Source of the DNA: an uncultured Acidimicrobiales bacterium
Lineage (GTDB): Bacteria; Actinomycetota; Acidimicrobiia; Acidimicrobiales; CATQHL01
Direction: 5' to 3'
DNA: 64,000 nucleotides
NCBI GenBank assembly: GCA_958295925.1
Contig: OY282384.1
Coordinates: 375,572-439,571 of the forward strand
Position 1 is the stretch's first letter, and each line of letters begins with the position of its first letter. The position numbers and the translations under genes were made by a program. A model generated the notes under the pieces. That model saw nothing but the letters and a program-made list of their open reading frames with translations. It had not been told where the DNA came from and searched no databases. Of the stretch, positions 39,783 to 48,576 are shown piece after piece.

Positions 39783-42700
39783 ATGACTACCGACACCCAG
39801 GACCAGAGGCCCGAACCCATAACGGGCCACCACTACGTCACCAACGACGACATCGTCATTCGAGACCCAGAGGCACCAGCAGCAGGAGCGTCAACAATGA
39901 CGCCAGCAGAGAAGCAGAAGCGGCGCACCGCCAAACGAGCTACCCAGCAGCCGAATGAGACAGAAGAAACCGAGAACCCCAGGCCCTGGCCCCACGAACA
40001 CCACTTCCCCGAATACGTCAAGCAGCTCCGCGAGAAGGCCCTGCCGGAACTGCAAAAGATAGTAAACCAGCACCCCCGCATCAACCGCCATTCCCGCGGC
40101 ATCACCGTAACCAACTATGCCCTGCACCCCAAGGCCCAGGTGGACAGCCACGCCAACATCTCCATCCACCGGGACAGCATCACCAAGGAATGGACCGGCG
40201 GCATGGCCCTGCCCCTGGACGAAGGACGCCTCGCCTCCCTGATCGCCCACGAACGACGCCGTTACTACGATGAGATGTTCGTCAAGCTCCCCAACCGGCT
40301 GCGAGCCCGGAACGCCAACAAACGCAACCACTTCGAAGACATCGAGTACCGGAAGAACCTCACGGCACTCCGCGGCGAGATAATCGACTCCCTGATGCCG
40401 GAAGACCAGCGCACGCCGGACCGGCAGCTGGCCCGGGAGATGCTGGCCCAGCTCGATCAACAAGAACTGAAAACCGCGATAGAACTGCTGGGCCGCGGGG
40501 CCGAGCTCCACGACCTCACCCGGCTGGACGAGGCCCGGGCCTGCCTGAAGACCGCCAAAGGCGTCGAGTGGGATGGGAGCTGGGATGGCAGCTGGGATGG
40601 CAGCTGGGACCCCGACTGGGACGGACACCGCAACCGCATCGCCTGGTGGGTCGGCACCTGCCGCCAGGACCGCTGGCAGCACAAGATACCGGCGACTATA
40701 GAAGACCTGCTAGAGCAGGCGAAGGTTAGCTTCTCCCTCCGGCACCCGGAGGTCAAAATCTGGGGCCGGAACTACGGCCAGAACACGGAAACGGACTGGG
40801 CGTATATCGAGAACTTCGACCCCAACCTCTTCCGGAACAAGGACCTCCCCCCGGTCCGAGCCCTGATGCACCTGCGAGAGATGTACCCGGACGCCCCGCC
40901 TCATATCAAGATCCAGGAAATAATGGCCAAGGACAAAGAGGGCGCCTGGCCCAGCACGTTCCACCCCCGGACGCGGCAGCAGCTGGCGCCGTGGAACCAA
41001 TTCCTCAACGAACAACTCCAGCAAGTTGAAGCCCAGGCTGTGAACGAGAGCTGGAAACCGGTAGAACTGAAACGCCGCATCGCCGACATCACCAGCCCCC
41101 TGGAGACCTATCTCAAGATAGGAAAAACGCTGCCCTGGCTGGCCACCGAAACCCAGAATACCGTCTGCCAGGAGAAGTACCGGGAAGACCCCGCCGGGCT
41201 GGACCGAGAATTGCGCCGCATCATGAACTGCCCGCCGCTCGAACCCGAGACGGCAGGAGAAGGAGCAAGCTCCAGCGGTGAGACAGCCAAGAGCGGCAAG
41301 GCCAAAGGAAAGGGAGGAAGAACCGCCGCCACGCCGAAGGCCAAGCAACCACGCCCCGCACCGCGCCTCCGCTCCGGAGCAGCCCGAGCCAAGCAGGAGG
41401 AAGCCGAACGCCGAGCCCGCATGACCGAACACCTGGAATCGCCGGCAGCCCAAGCCCGCATGAAGGCCCGCCTGGTCCCTGAAACGACTCTCACCCCGGA
41501 CAAGGACTACCCCAGGATAGTCGCCAGCAGCCGAATGGGCGGCCCCGACACCTTCATGCTGGTCAACCGCTGGGACAATGGTATGATCCGCCCCCGGGTC
41601 ATCGGCGGCGCGGACGACCTGGCCCCCATGTGGTTCGGCCACGAAACCATGCCCATCGGCCTGGAAGAACTGCCGGAAGCCCAGGACAAACCCATCGGCC
41701 GCGCCCGGCACGACTACTTCCGCTGGGGCTGGGCCACCCAGCTATTAACGGCCCTGGCGAGGAACGAACTGCTGCGCCACGCTCCGGAGCTGGCCGAAGC
41801 CAGAAGCCAGGCGACCGAAGCGAGCGAAGAGACCGAGCCCGGCCCCACCGGCCAAGGCACAGAAAAGCGCAAGCTGCCCCACTGCGGGACTCCGGAATAC
41901 AACGCCGCCAACCGGGCCGCCTACCACTGGGTCCAAAACCTGAGAAGCGAATGGCAGAACGCCTGGGAATACCGCCTGCGCCGCGGCCTGGTCCAGATGT
42001 TCCTGGAAACAGCCGAGCCGGAACCCCTTGAAGCCTACCGGAAATTGATGGCCGAATGCCGGGTCCCCGGCCACATCCTGCAGCCCGAGCCGGTGCTGCG
42101 CCACTACAACCTGATCGCCGCGGCCCTGCCCGGCTGGGAGGAACTCTACGAGCGGCTCCCCGGAGCCGCCATGTGGTGGCTGCACCGCAGCGACATCCCC
42201 AGCAACTGGAAGCAGGAGCCCCTGGCTACTTCCGGCAGCCGCTTGGAGAAGAAGGTCCGCCAGGAAATACGCGCCATGAAGCTGCTGCAGCCGGAGGAGC
42301 AGGAAGGTCTGTTGAAGATGCCGGCCCGGCTGATTTCAATATCCCACTACGGAGAGCTGCACACGCATCAGACCTCCAACGTCAGGATGAAGCGCTGCCG
42401 AGAGCACATCAGCGACCTGGCCCGGCTGGGCGCCCAGCGGCCCGGCCAGAAGTGGCCGGACGCCCCCCACGCCGTCTTCGGCCTGGCCATGGGCATCAGC
42501 GACCACCTGCGCCACACCCCCAGCCCCTTCAACCCGAGCATCCCGCCGGCGGAGGCCGAAATAGCAAGATTATTGCTGGAAGCGCTGAGCCGCAGCGGCG
42601 ACAACCCCCAAGCCCCCGGCCCAGAGTACGCCATCGAGCCCCACGGCAACTGGACCGGACTGATCGCCGACGCCATCGGCTTCTATACCAGAAGGATACG

Positions 42701-43349
42701 GGCCAAAGCCGACGCGGCCCGACAAGCGTTGCCCCAGGATACGCCAGACGAACAGAAAAAAGCCGTCTACGAGGCAGCCTACCGCAACCCGGAAAGGGAG
42801 TTCCGCACCTGGCGGGACCTGATCCGGGCCATGCTCGCAGAGCAGCGCGAGAAGGAAGCCAAAGCCTTCAGGAAGGCACTAGGAAAGCTGCGCGGGCAAG
42901 AGAAGGGCTGCTACCACGCTTGGGAGAATAAAATCCAAGAATACCTGGACGAGGAGACCGGCTGCACCGCCCACGCCGTGCCGGATCAAATAGAAGAGAT
43001 ACGAGTCAGAGCCAAGCTGGACCTCCAGTACTACCCCGGCGACATCCAGCTGCGGACGAAGGAGAATTACCACGAGGATTACGAAAGGCTCTTCGTAATG
43101 ACCACGCCCCTAGGGACCATGTGCCTGGCCCGGCTGGGGCCGGTGACCGAGGGGCCGCAGCAGCCCGACGAACAGGGCGAATGGGACTGCCTCTCCTTCA
43201 GCTATCCCAAGCACCAGAGCGACTTCCACGAAAGAGAATTACTGCACGAAGCCGGAGAGCGGCTGGCCCTGGCCTACCAGGAGAAAGTGCAGGAGAAGAA
43301 GCACCTACCGGTGGAACGGTTGCCCATACCCGAAGGCGCCAGCTACTGA
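39783..43349 (+). CDS. Large orphan protein, 1188 residues
   Basis: The largest protein of the window and one I do not recognise. Soluble throughout. A disordered N-terminus (1-75) is followed by mixed domains: YVKQLREKALPELQKIVNQH, then a His/Arg segment LIAHERRRYYDEMF, a WDGS repeat near residue 263 encoded by a 12-bp tandem repeat, a Lys/Ala-rich linker near 500-560 (KSGKAKGKGGRTAATPKAKQ), and a second large part with many Trp, Glu and Arg (YHWVQNLRSEWQNAWEYRLR, FRTWRDLIRAMLAEQREKEA). No Walker, HNH, PD-(D/E)XK or polymerase motif was found by eye. Its size and intact frame suggest a central role. Confidence 0.7.
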   Translation: MTTDTQDQRPEPITGHHYVTNDDIVIRDPEAPAAGASTMTPAEKQKRRTAKRATQQPNETEETENPRPWPHEHHFPEYVKQLREKALPELQKIVNQHPRINRHSRGITVTNYALHPKAQVDSHANISIHRDSITKEWTGGMALPLDEGRLASLIAHERRRYYDEMFVKLPNRLRARNANKRNHFEDIEYRKNLTALRGEIIDSLMPEDQRTPDRQLAREMLAQLDQQELKTAIELLGRGAELHDLTRLDEARACLKTAKGVEWDGSWDGSWDGSWDPDWDGHRNRIAWWVGTCRQDRWQHKIPATIEDLLEQAKVSFSLRHPEVKIWGRNYGQNTETDWAYIENFDPNLFRNKDLPPVRALMHLREMYPDAPPHIKIQEIMAKDKEGAWPSTFHPRTRQQLAPWNQFLNEQLQQVEAQAVNESWKPVELKRRIADITSPLETYLKIGKTLPWLATETQNTVCQEKYREDPAGLDRELRRIMNCPPLEPETAGEGASSSGETAKSGKAKGKGGRTAATPKAKQPRPAPRLRSGAARAKQEEAERRARMTEHLESPAAQARMKARLVPETTLTPDKDYPRIVASSRMGGPDTFMLVNRWDNGMIRPRVIGGADDLAPMWFGHETMPIGLEELPEAQDKPIGRARHDYFRWGWATQLLTALARNELLRHAPELAEARSQATEASEETEPGPTGQGTEKRKLPHCGTPEYNAANRAAYHWVQNLRSEWQNAWEYRLRRGLVQMFLETAEPEPLEAYRKLMAECRVPGHILQPEPVLRHYNLIAAALPGWEELYERLPGAAMWWLHRSDIPSNWKQEPLATSGSRLEKKVRQEIRAMKLLQPEEQEGLLKMPARLISISHYGELHTHQTSNVRMKRCREHISDLARLGAQRPGQKWPDAPHAVFGLAMGISDHLRHTPSPFNPSIPPAEAEIARLLLEALSRSGDNPQAPGPEYAIEPHGNWTGLIADAIGFYTRRIRAKADAARQALPQDTPDEQKKAVYEAAYRNPEREFRTWRDLIRAMLAEQREKEAKAFRKALGKLRGQEKGCYHAWENKIQEYLDEETGCTAHAVPDQIEEIRVRAKLDLQYYPGDIQLRTKENYHEDYERLFVMTTPLGTMCLARLGPVTEGPQQPDEQGEWDCLSFSYPKHQSDFHERELLHEAGERLALAYQEKVQEKKHLPVERLPIPEGASY
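40569..40604 (+). repeat. 12-bp tandem repeat, 3 copies plus degenerate copies, in frame
   Basis: TGGGATGGsAGC three times, then decayed units to about 40622. It encodes WDGS WDGS WDGS WDPD WDGH inside the 1188-residue protein. Confidence 0.85.
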
Positions 43350-43358
43350 GAGAGACAG

Positions 43359-43643
43359 ATGAAAAGCACCGGAGACCAGGACTGCGCCCACACCAGGAGC
43401 TGGCGTTCCCACGCCCTGGGACTGACCACCGGGCTGCTGACCACCATCCTGGGATTCGGAATGGCCATAGCCCTAGCCACGGACACCGGGCTCCCCCTGG
43501 AAACCGAGGGATACCTGGCCGGGAAGACCATGCTGCTGGTGTACGGCACCGGCATCGCGGCAGCAGTAACCAGCGCCTGCTGGGGCTTAACCATTAAGCA
43601 AGAGACGCAGACCGGAAGACGGCAACCGCCAGGAAACAGATGA
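43359..43643 (+). CDS. Small membrane protein, triplet member 1
   Basis: 94 residues with two membrane helices at about 17-40 (ALGLTTGLLTTILGFGMAIAL) and 55-77 (TMLLVYGTGIAAAVTSACWGL). A short loop with LPLETEGYLAGK links them. Members 2 and 3 share the first helix, the TEGYLA/TENYG loop and the AxCW end of helix 2. The start overlaps no gene, but the stop overlaps the first ATG of member 2 (ATGA). Function unknown. Confidence 0.65.
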   Translation: MKSTGDQDCAHTRSWRSHALGLTTGLLTTILGFGMAIALATDTGLPLETEGYLAGKTMLLVYGTGIAAAVTSACWGLTIKQETQTGRRQPPGNR

Positions 43644-43687
43644 AGAACCCGATGAAGAACCCGATGAAGAACCCGATGAAGAACCCG
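43640..43687 (+). repeat. 12-bp tandem repeat with start codon, 4 copies
   Basis: ATGAAGAACCCG, four perfect copies. Each unit begins with an in-frame ATG, so the downstream gene has four candidate starts (MKNP repeated). Confidence 0.9.
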
Positions 43688-43957
43688 GGAGACCCGGGCT
43701 ACGACCGCGCCACCAGTTTGAGTTTCCACGCGGTAGGATTAACCACCGGCCTGATCACCGCCCTGATCGGCTCCTGGATAACTGTAGCCCTGGCCACCGA
43801 CGCCGGAACGGCCATCCAAACCGAAGGCTACCTGGCCAGGGAGACCATTCTCCTGGTCAACGGCGCCGGAATAGCCGCGGGATTCACCGCCGCCTGCTGG
43901 TTTTTCATCTATGAAGCAGCGAAAGTCGCCTACCAGGAGTTCACCCAGCGGGACTAA
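43640..43957 (+). CDS. Small membrane protein, triplet member 2
   Basis: 105 residues, or 93, 97 or 101 if translation begins at a later unit of the MKNP repeat. Two membrane helices (VGLTTGLITALIGSWITVALA and ILLVNGAGIAAGFTAACWFFI) and the loop AIQTEGYLARET match member 1 closely. The tail EAAKVAYQEFTQRD is cytoplasmic. It is coupled to member 1 by an ATGA overlap. The repeat could tune expression by changing the number of start codons. Confidence 0.65.
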   Translation: MKNPMKNPMKNPMKNPGDPGYDRATSLSFHAVGLTTGLITALIGSWITVALATDAGTAIQTEGYLARETILLVNGAGIAAGFTAACWFFIYEAAKVAYQEFTQRD

Positions 43958-44004
43958 CCCCAGCCAGCAGACTCCAAACAAAAACCCCACCCACGGGAAG
44001 AACC

Positions 44005-44027
44005 GCCCCAGCCACGAAGGCTGGGGC
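44005..44027 (+). terminator. Hairpin, possible terminator or leader stem
   Basis: GCCCCAGCC, loop ACGAA, GGCTGGGGC: 9 bp, perfect, followed by TTACTTAT. The T-tract is weak, and the next ribosome site is only 16 bases away, so a leader stem-loop is also possible. Confidence 0.5.
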
Positions 44028-44054
44028 TTACTTATCAGCGTAGGAGACAAATCC

Positions 44055-44387
44055 ATGTCAGCGACACCACTCAACATTTGGGAGCAACCGGAAAGAACCA
44101 ACACCCTAACTGCCTTCGTACGCCACACGGTAGGATTCGCCATCGCTTTGGTACTGCTCAGCTTCGGCGCCGGAGCCATGTTCCTGGCAGGCATTACCCG
44201 GATTGCCAGTTTGACCGAGAACTATGGCGACCCCGCCTTTTGGGTCTACCTGACCCTCGGCATCGCCATGACCAGCGCCGGCTGCACCGTCGCCTGCTGG
44301 ACCTTAGCCAGCTGCTGGCACTACGTCCAGAACGCCCAGGAGACGAGCAGAAAAGAAGTCAGCACCTACCAGAACCCGATGGAGTAA
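44055..44387 (+). CDS. Small membrane protein, triplet member 3
   Basis: 110 residues. Membrane helices at about 24-47 (HTVGFAIALVLLSFGAGAMFL) and 62-85 (FWVYLTLGIAMTSAGCTVACW). It keeps the helix-loop-helix plan and the CTVACW ending but is more diverged than members 1 and 2. The ATG at 44055 follows GTAGGAGACAAATCC; the frame is open upstream from 43911 but overlaps member 2. Unknown function. Confidence 0.65.
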   Translation: MSATPLNIWEQPERTNTLTAFVRHTVGFAIALVLLSFGAGAMFLAGITRIASLTENYGDPAFWVYLTLGIAMTSAGCTVACWTLASCWHYVQNAQETSRKEVSTYQNPME

Positions 44388-44394
44388 CCCGGCG

Positions 44395-44673
44395 ATGAAG
44401 CTGAGCAAGCTCCCACACCCAGTACTGAGAGCCTTCGCCCCGCTGCTGATAGCGACAGCGCTAGTCATAACCATCATGGGCATCCAGGGAGGCATAGCGA
44501 AGCTCCTCGCAGGAGACCCCACGGGGCTGGTCTACCTGGCCACAGCCGCCAGCCCAGTCGCCACGACCTACCTCCTCACCGGCGGCTGGCAAGAGCTGAA
44601 GGCCCGCCTGGCCCCGAGCAAGACAGCCGCCCGCATTTACGCTACAATGAACAGGAGAAACGAAGCAGTTTAG
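44395..44673 (+). CDS. Small two-pass membrane protein
   Basis: 92 residues. Two hydrophobic segments, at about 13-33 (AFAPLLIATALVITIMGIQGG) and 42-62 (TGLVYLATAASPVATTYLLTG), and a basic cytoplasmic tail (KARLAPSKTAARIYATMNRR). It follows the membrane triplet by seven bases and is probably part of the same transcript. It lacks the TEGYLA loop, so I do not count it in that family. Confidence 0.6.
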   Translation: MKLSKLPHPVLRAFAPLLIATALVITIMGIQGGIAKLLAGDPTGLVYLATAASPVATTYLLTGGWQELKARLAPSKTAARIYATMNRRNEAV

Positions 44674-44752
44674 CTTTAAGTTTTAACCCCAACCCCCAGA
44701 CCAGCAGGGAAGAATCCCACTTCCGCTGGCAGGAAAAAGAAGAAGGACGACC

Positions 44753-45109
44753 ATGACCACCGACGCCCCGGCGCGGGCTACCGAAAGCACCGGCATACTA
44801 TCCCAGAGGCAAAGCAACCAGAACGACAACCAGAACGGCAACCAGGACCAGGACCGGAGCGCCAGCAAGGACGCCGAACCCCACCACCATTACATCCGCT
44901 GGCAGACCCGGCACAACCGCACCCCGGAGCTGCGCCGCATCCTCTACTGGAACGACCAGGAGGTCCAAGTCCAGATAATCGGGCCAGCGCCAGAAAGCCG
45001 CTCCTGGTGGCTCCACGACCACGAAGGCTGCCCCGGCTGCCTTCTGAACCAACCCCGGAACAACCGGCCCGAAGCCGCCGGGCAAATCGCCGCCATCGCC
45101 GCCTGGTAA
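44753..45109 (+). CDS. Hypothetical protein with CPGC motif
   Basis: 118 residues. A Gln/Asn/Asp-rich disordered N-terminus (NQNDNQNGNQDQDR) leads to a compact part: HHHYIRWQTRHNRTPELRRI, then EVQVQIIGPAPES and HEGCPGCLLNQPRNN. The closing C-P-G-C and the basic PELRR segment recall the 37957 protein (HPPELRRGYIAYCG...CPDC), so it may be a distant relative. AAGAAGAAGGACG precedes the ATG. Confidence 0.55.
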   Translation: MTTDAPARATESTGILSQRQSNQNDNQNGNQDQDRSASKDAEPHHHYIRWQTRHNRTPELRRILYWNDQEVQVQIIGPAPESRSWWLHDHEGCPGCLLNQPRNNRPEAAGQIAAIAAW

Positions 45110-45148
45110 GAAAATAAGGCCCCCAGGCCACGAAAGGACCCACCCGTC

Positions 45149-45478
45149 ATGGAAAAGCAGCAGGAGAACCTGACCGAACCGAAGCAGGACCGACTGGGCA
45201 AGTGGAAATACTTCCCCACCGCGCTCTTATTCGCCTTGGCGATCAGCCTCTACGCGTCGATCGGCGCCAGAATGGGCAACACCGACAACCCCGCCGGGGT
45301 GCAGCTGGCCTTCTGGGCCATCTTCCTCACGACGATCTTCCTGGCCCTGTCCCTGGCCCACTACGACCCCAGGCACATGTACAGCAACCTCTGCCAGAAA
45401 TGCTGCCGGGGCAAGGGCAGGAAGGCCAAGCAAGACAAGAGAGACGCCGCCCCCACCGCGACGGAGCCCCGGGAATGA
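45149..45478 (+). CDS. Two-pass membrane protein with CxxCC tail
   Basis: 109 residues. Membrane helices at about 23-43 (FPTALLFALAISLYASIGARM) and 50-70 (VQLAFWAIFLTTIFLALSLAH). The tail after the second helix has LCQKCCRGKGRKAKQDKR: three cysteines and many Lys/Arg, on the cytoplasmic side by the positive-inside rule. Its stop overlaps the ATG of the methyltransferase gene (ATGA), an uncommon neighbour for a membrane protein. Confidence 0.65.
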   Translation: MEKQQENLTEPKQDRLGKWKYFPTALLFALAISLYASIGARMGNTDNPAGVQLAFWAIFLTTIFLALSLAHYDPRHMYSNLCQKCCRGKGRKAKQDKRDAAPTATEPRE

Positions 45479-46452
45479 ACCAACCCGACTCCGGGGCCAA
45501 CGAACTGCCACCCGGCAATAACGGCGCCCACTCAACCACGCCGCCGCCCTTGCCAAGCAAGCCCTTCAACAACGGGCTCAGCAACCCGATGATCGACCAG
45601 GTCTACTACCACTCAGCCGCCACCATGCCGGAGTTAGAAAACGACAGCATCAGCCTGGTCGTCACCTCCCCGCCCTACTTCAACGTGAAGGACTATTCCA
45701 AGAACGGGAAGCAGAATATCACCCATTCCGAAATCAAACCGGGGGACTGCGGCAGCATCGACGACTACCGGGAATATATCCAAGCCATGCTGCCAGTCTG
45801 GCAGGAATGCGCCCGCGTCCTGCAGCCCAACGGCAAGCTCTGCATCAACGCCCCGCTGATGCCCATGCCCAAGGCCCAATACCCGGACCGGCATAATAGA
45901 ACCATCTTCAACATCTACAGCGACATCGAGCATTGCATCCTCGCCAACTGCCCCGAAATGCACCTCCTGGACCTCTACATCTGGAACCGCACCAACCCCA
46001 CCAAGTCATTGATGTTCGGCAGCTACCCCCACCCACCCAATCTATATGCGCAAAACACCATCGAATTCATCGGCGTCCTGGTCAAGGAGGGGCCGCCGCC
46101 CCAGCGCCAGGAGCAGGCCAGGCTAGAATCACAGTTAAGCGAAGCCGAATGGCGGGAGTTCACCCGCCAGGTCTGGAACCTGGCCATCCCCAGCCGCAGC
46201 GACCCCGGCTACGACCCGCACCCAGCTCTGATGCCCGAAGCCATCGCCCAGCGCTGCATCCGAATGTTCTCCTTCGCCGGAGATAAAGTCCTGGACCCCT
46301 TCACCGGCTCCGGGACCACCCTGAAAGTAGCCCGCGAACTGGGCCGAATACCGGTCGGCTACGAAATCTACGAGCACTACCGGACTATAATCAACCGGAA
46401 GCTCACCACCCAGATGCCCATGCCCGGACTACTCAATCCGGTGAGACAGTAA
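45475..46452 (+). CDS. DNA methyltransferase, TSPPY type
   Basis: 325 residues. Catalytic motif IV TSPPYFNVKDYSK near residue 63 comes before the SAM-binding DPFTGSGTTLKVARELGR near 275, the beta-class order. TSPPY is typical of N4-cytosine enzymes but occurs in N6-adenine ones too. QECARVLQPNGKLCINAPL and LYIWNRTNPTKSLMFGSYP are the expected intervening strands. No restriction endonuclease is adjacent, so it is probably a solitary enzyme, perhaps shielding the element's DNA from host restriction. The first 45 residues are disordered. ATGA overlap with the upstream membrane gene. Confidence 0.88.
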   Translation: MNQPDSGANELPPGNNGAHSTTPPPLPSKPFNNGLSNPMIDQVYYHSAATMPELENDSISLVVTSPPYFNVKDYSKNGKQNITHSEIKPGDCGSIDDYREYIQAMLPVWQECARVLQPNGKLCINAPLMPMPKAQYPDRHNRTIFNIYSDIEHCILANCPEMHLLDLYIWNRTNPTKSLMFGSYPHPPNLYAQNTIEFIGVLVKEGPPPQRQEQARLESQLSEAEWREFTRQVWNLAIPSRSDPGYDPHPALMPEAIAQRCIRMFSFAGDKVLDPFTGSGTTLKVARELGRIPVGYEIYEHYRTIINRKLTTQMPMPGLLNPVRQ

Positions 46453-46897
46453 ACAAACGAGAAACTCAAGACAGAGCTCCACCCCGTTGAACTTGAAGGG
46501 AGGCTATTGGCCACTCCTGAGCCAACTCCTGAACCAACTCCTGAACCAGCTCCTGAACCAGCTCCTCAACGAAGGAGATACCCCGGTATCGAATTTAGTC
46601 GTCCATCTGCTTCCCCAACCAGAAGGGAATCAACCGGCATCACCCGGACCTAGCCCACACAAACAAGCAATATCCCCAACCATCCCAACACGAGGATTCA
46701 ACCGACCGACATCATAGAACAGGGCCTGACCCAACAAACCCCGCACCGGGGTTCCCCCGATTGTGACACTCAATTGCCGATGCGCGGCAATTACCGAGCC
46801 AAACCAATTCCTCACCAGAAGGAAGACCGAGGACCAGAGAGTAACCCGACAACCCAGCCGCCTGCCGAACCAGCCTCCCCCAGGGAGTAAACTGTCT
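46453..46897 (+). other. 445-bp gene-poor stretch
   Basis: It contains a 12-bp tandem repeat near its start. A TTG-initiated frame at 46487-46717 would encode LLNQ repeats, but it has no ribosome site and an unconvincing tail. The second half is a probable leader of the protease gene. No RNA gene is recognised. Confidence 0.5.
46513..46571 (+). repeat. 12-bp tandem repeat, about 4.9 copies
   Basis: Units rCTCCTGArCCA, near-perfect, head to tail. If translated in one frame it encodes LLNQ. The unit length equals that of many other repeats in this window. Confidence 0.85.
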
Positions 46898-48574
46898 ATG
46901 TTCAGCAAGTGGCCCATGTTCGTCACCATCCTGATCCCCCTGGCCGCCCTGGCCGGAGTGGTCATCACCCTGAACCTCCAGAGCAGCGACGGCGACCTGG
47001 TCGAAGAACTCCAGCAGGCCGACCGGGAGAGCCACCGCGAACTCCGCGAGCTGGCCCTGGCCGGCACCCGCACCGCCCACGAAGCCCAGACCGCCCAGCA
47101 GCAGCTCACAGACCAACAAGCCGACCACAGCCGAGCCACCGAAGCCCTAACCCAAAGGTTCGAACAACTGGAGGCGGACTACGCCAACTATCGCGAAGAA
47201 GCCCAGCAAAGAGAGGACGAACTCCGACTGAGCAACAATGAGATAGAAACCGCCCTGCGCCAGGACCTGGAACGAGAACAGCGAGATCGACAACTCAAAG
47301 AAGGCCAGGCCCAGACCATCACCCAGAGCCTCCACGAACGCATCGCCGAGTTGGGCAAGCAAATCCGTGGCGCGGAGAGAGCAGAAAAAGCCCTCCGCAA
47401 TCTGAACACGGAACAGAAAGACCACCTGGGCGAGCAAGCCGAAGAACTGCTGCAGAGCCGCCTGCGCGCCAGCGGATTGGCTACCGAAGTAACCGCCCTG
47501 GAGGGCGAACTGGCCATCCTGCGCCAAGCCCTGCAGGAAGCCTTGATACCGCTGCCGCCACCACCCACTTATACTCCCCAGCCGACCTACACGCCCCAGC
47601 CCACGCCCCGGCAACTGGACGGGGCCTTGACCACCGGCCAGTGGTCGGAACGGCTGCGCCATTGGATCGTGGAGATACGGCTGCACGACGCCGTAGGAAC
47701 CGGCTTCTTCATCCAGGACGACGCCGGCGACTATTACGTAGTAACCAACGCCCACGTGGTGGACCACCACGACACCGCCACCCTGCGCTGGCTGGGCGCC
47801 CATTCGACTGAAGCTCCCGTCCTGGGGAGGGACGAAGTAGCCGACGTGGCTCTGATCGACGCCGGCCCCGACGACTTCCTGCCCAACGGCCGAAGACTAT
47901 TAGCCCGGGAGGGCGAAGGCATCCAGGCCTCCACCAAGCCCCGCCCCGGCGACCAGGTAATCGCCATGGGCTTCCCCGCCAACAAGGGCTTGACGGTGAC
48001 CACCGGAACCTTGAACGCGGTCTGCGTGACCATCCGGAACAACTGCTACCTGGTCAGCAGCGCCGACATCGACGGCGGCAACAGCGGCGGGCCGCTGATG
48101 ACCACCCAGGGCAATATTATCGGCATGAATACCGCCGAAGCCGAAGGCGGCGAATGGGACGGCGACCGCCGGGAACCGGCCAGCTACGCCCTCACCATGC
48201 TGGCCATATTAAACCGACTGGACAGCCTGAAGCACGGCGGCGTCATCGAAGACCCGCTGGCCGAGGCCGAGCTGTTGCCCCGGAAAACCTGGCCCGACGG
48301 CAGCTTCCTGGCGGCGCTCACCTGGCAGGAGGAAGGCAAGAGCTTCTACCCAGCGGATACGCAGAACGAGCAACCCTGCGCCACCCGGGTCACCAAGACC
48401 CCCTACGACGACCAGGGCAACTTCCAAGTGGAGTGGGAAGTGGACCCGCTGAACGGCCTATGCCACTACACCGGCATCTTCCACGAAGAGGGAATAGTGG
48501 TCAGCTTAGACGGCGAACAGTACTTCGCCCAGGCGCTGCCATTAAGTACGTCGCCCTATGAGGAACACCCCTAG
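46898..48574 (+). CDS. Membrane-anchored coiled-coil trypsin-like protease
   Basis: 558 residues. An N-terminal anchor helix at about 7-27 (MFVTILIPLAALAGVVITLNL), a long coiled coil at about 33-210 (VEELQQADRESHRELRELAL, EQLEADYANYREEAQQREDE), a Pro/Tyr/Thr linker (PPPPTYTPQPTYTPQP), then a chymotrypsin-fold domain of HtrA type: His in VVTNAHVVDHHD near 284, Asp in VADVALIDAGPDD near 316, Ser in DIDGGNSGGPLMT near 393. There is no PDZ domain; the last 110 residues are a separate unassigned part. The enzyme should work outside the membrane. The ATG at 46898 follows CAGGGAG. It ends two bases from the convergent transporter gene. Confidence 0.88.
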   Translation: MFSKWPMFVTILIPLAALAGVVITLNLQSSDGDLVEELQQADRESHRELRELALAGTRTAHEAQTAQQQLTDQQADHSRATEALTQRFEQLEADYANYREEAQQREDELRLSNNEIETALRQDLEREQRDRQLKEGQAQTITQSLHERIAELGKQIRGAERAEKALRNLNTEQKDHLGEQAEELLQSRLRASGLATEVTALEGELAILRQALQEALIPLPPPPTYTPQPTYTPQPTPRQLDGALTTGQWSERLRHWIVEIRLHDAVGTGFFIQDDAGDYYVVTNAHVVDHHDTATLRWLGAHSTEAPVLGRDEVADVALIDAGPDDFLPNGRRLLAREGEGIQASTKPRPGDQVIAMGFPANKGLTVTTGTLNAVCVTIRNNCYLVSSADIDGGNSGGPLMTTQGNIIGMNTAEAEGGEWDGDRREPASYALTMLAILNRLDSLKHGGVIEDPLAEAELLPRKTWPDGSFLAALTWQEEGKSFYPADTQNEQPCATRVTKTPYDDQGNFQVEWEVDPLNGLCHYTGIFHEEGIVVSLDGEQYFAQALPLSTSPYEEHP

Positions 48575-48576
48575 AG

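Noticed and set aside
46487-46717. TTG-initiated frame with LLNQ repeats
   Set aside because: No ribosome site, and the tail after the repeat looks non-coding. It is kept only as a repeat.
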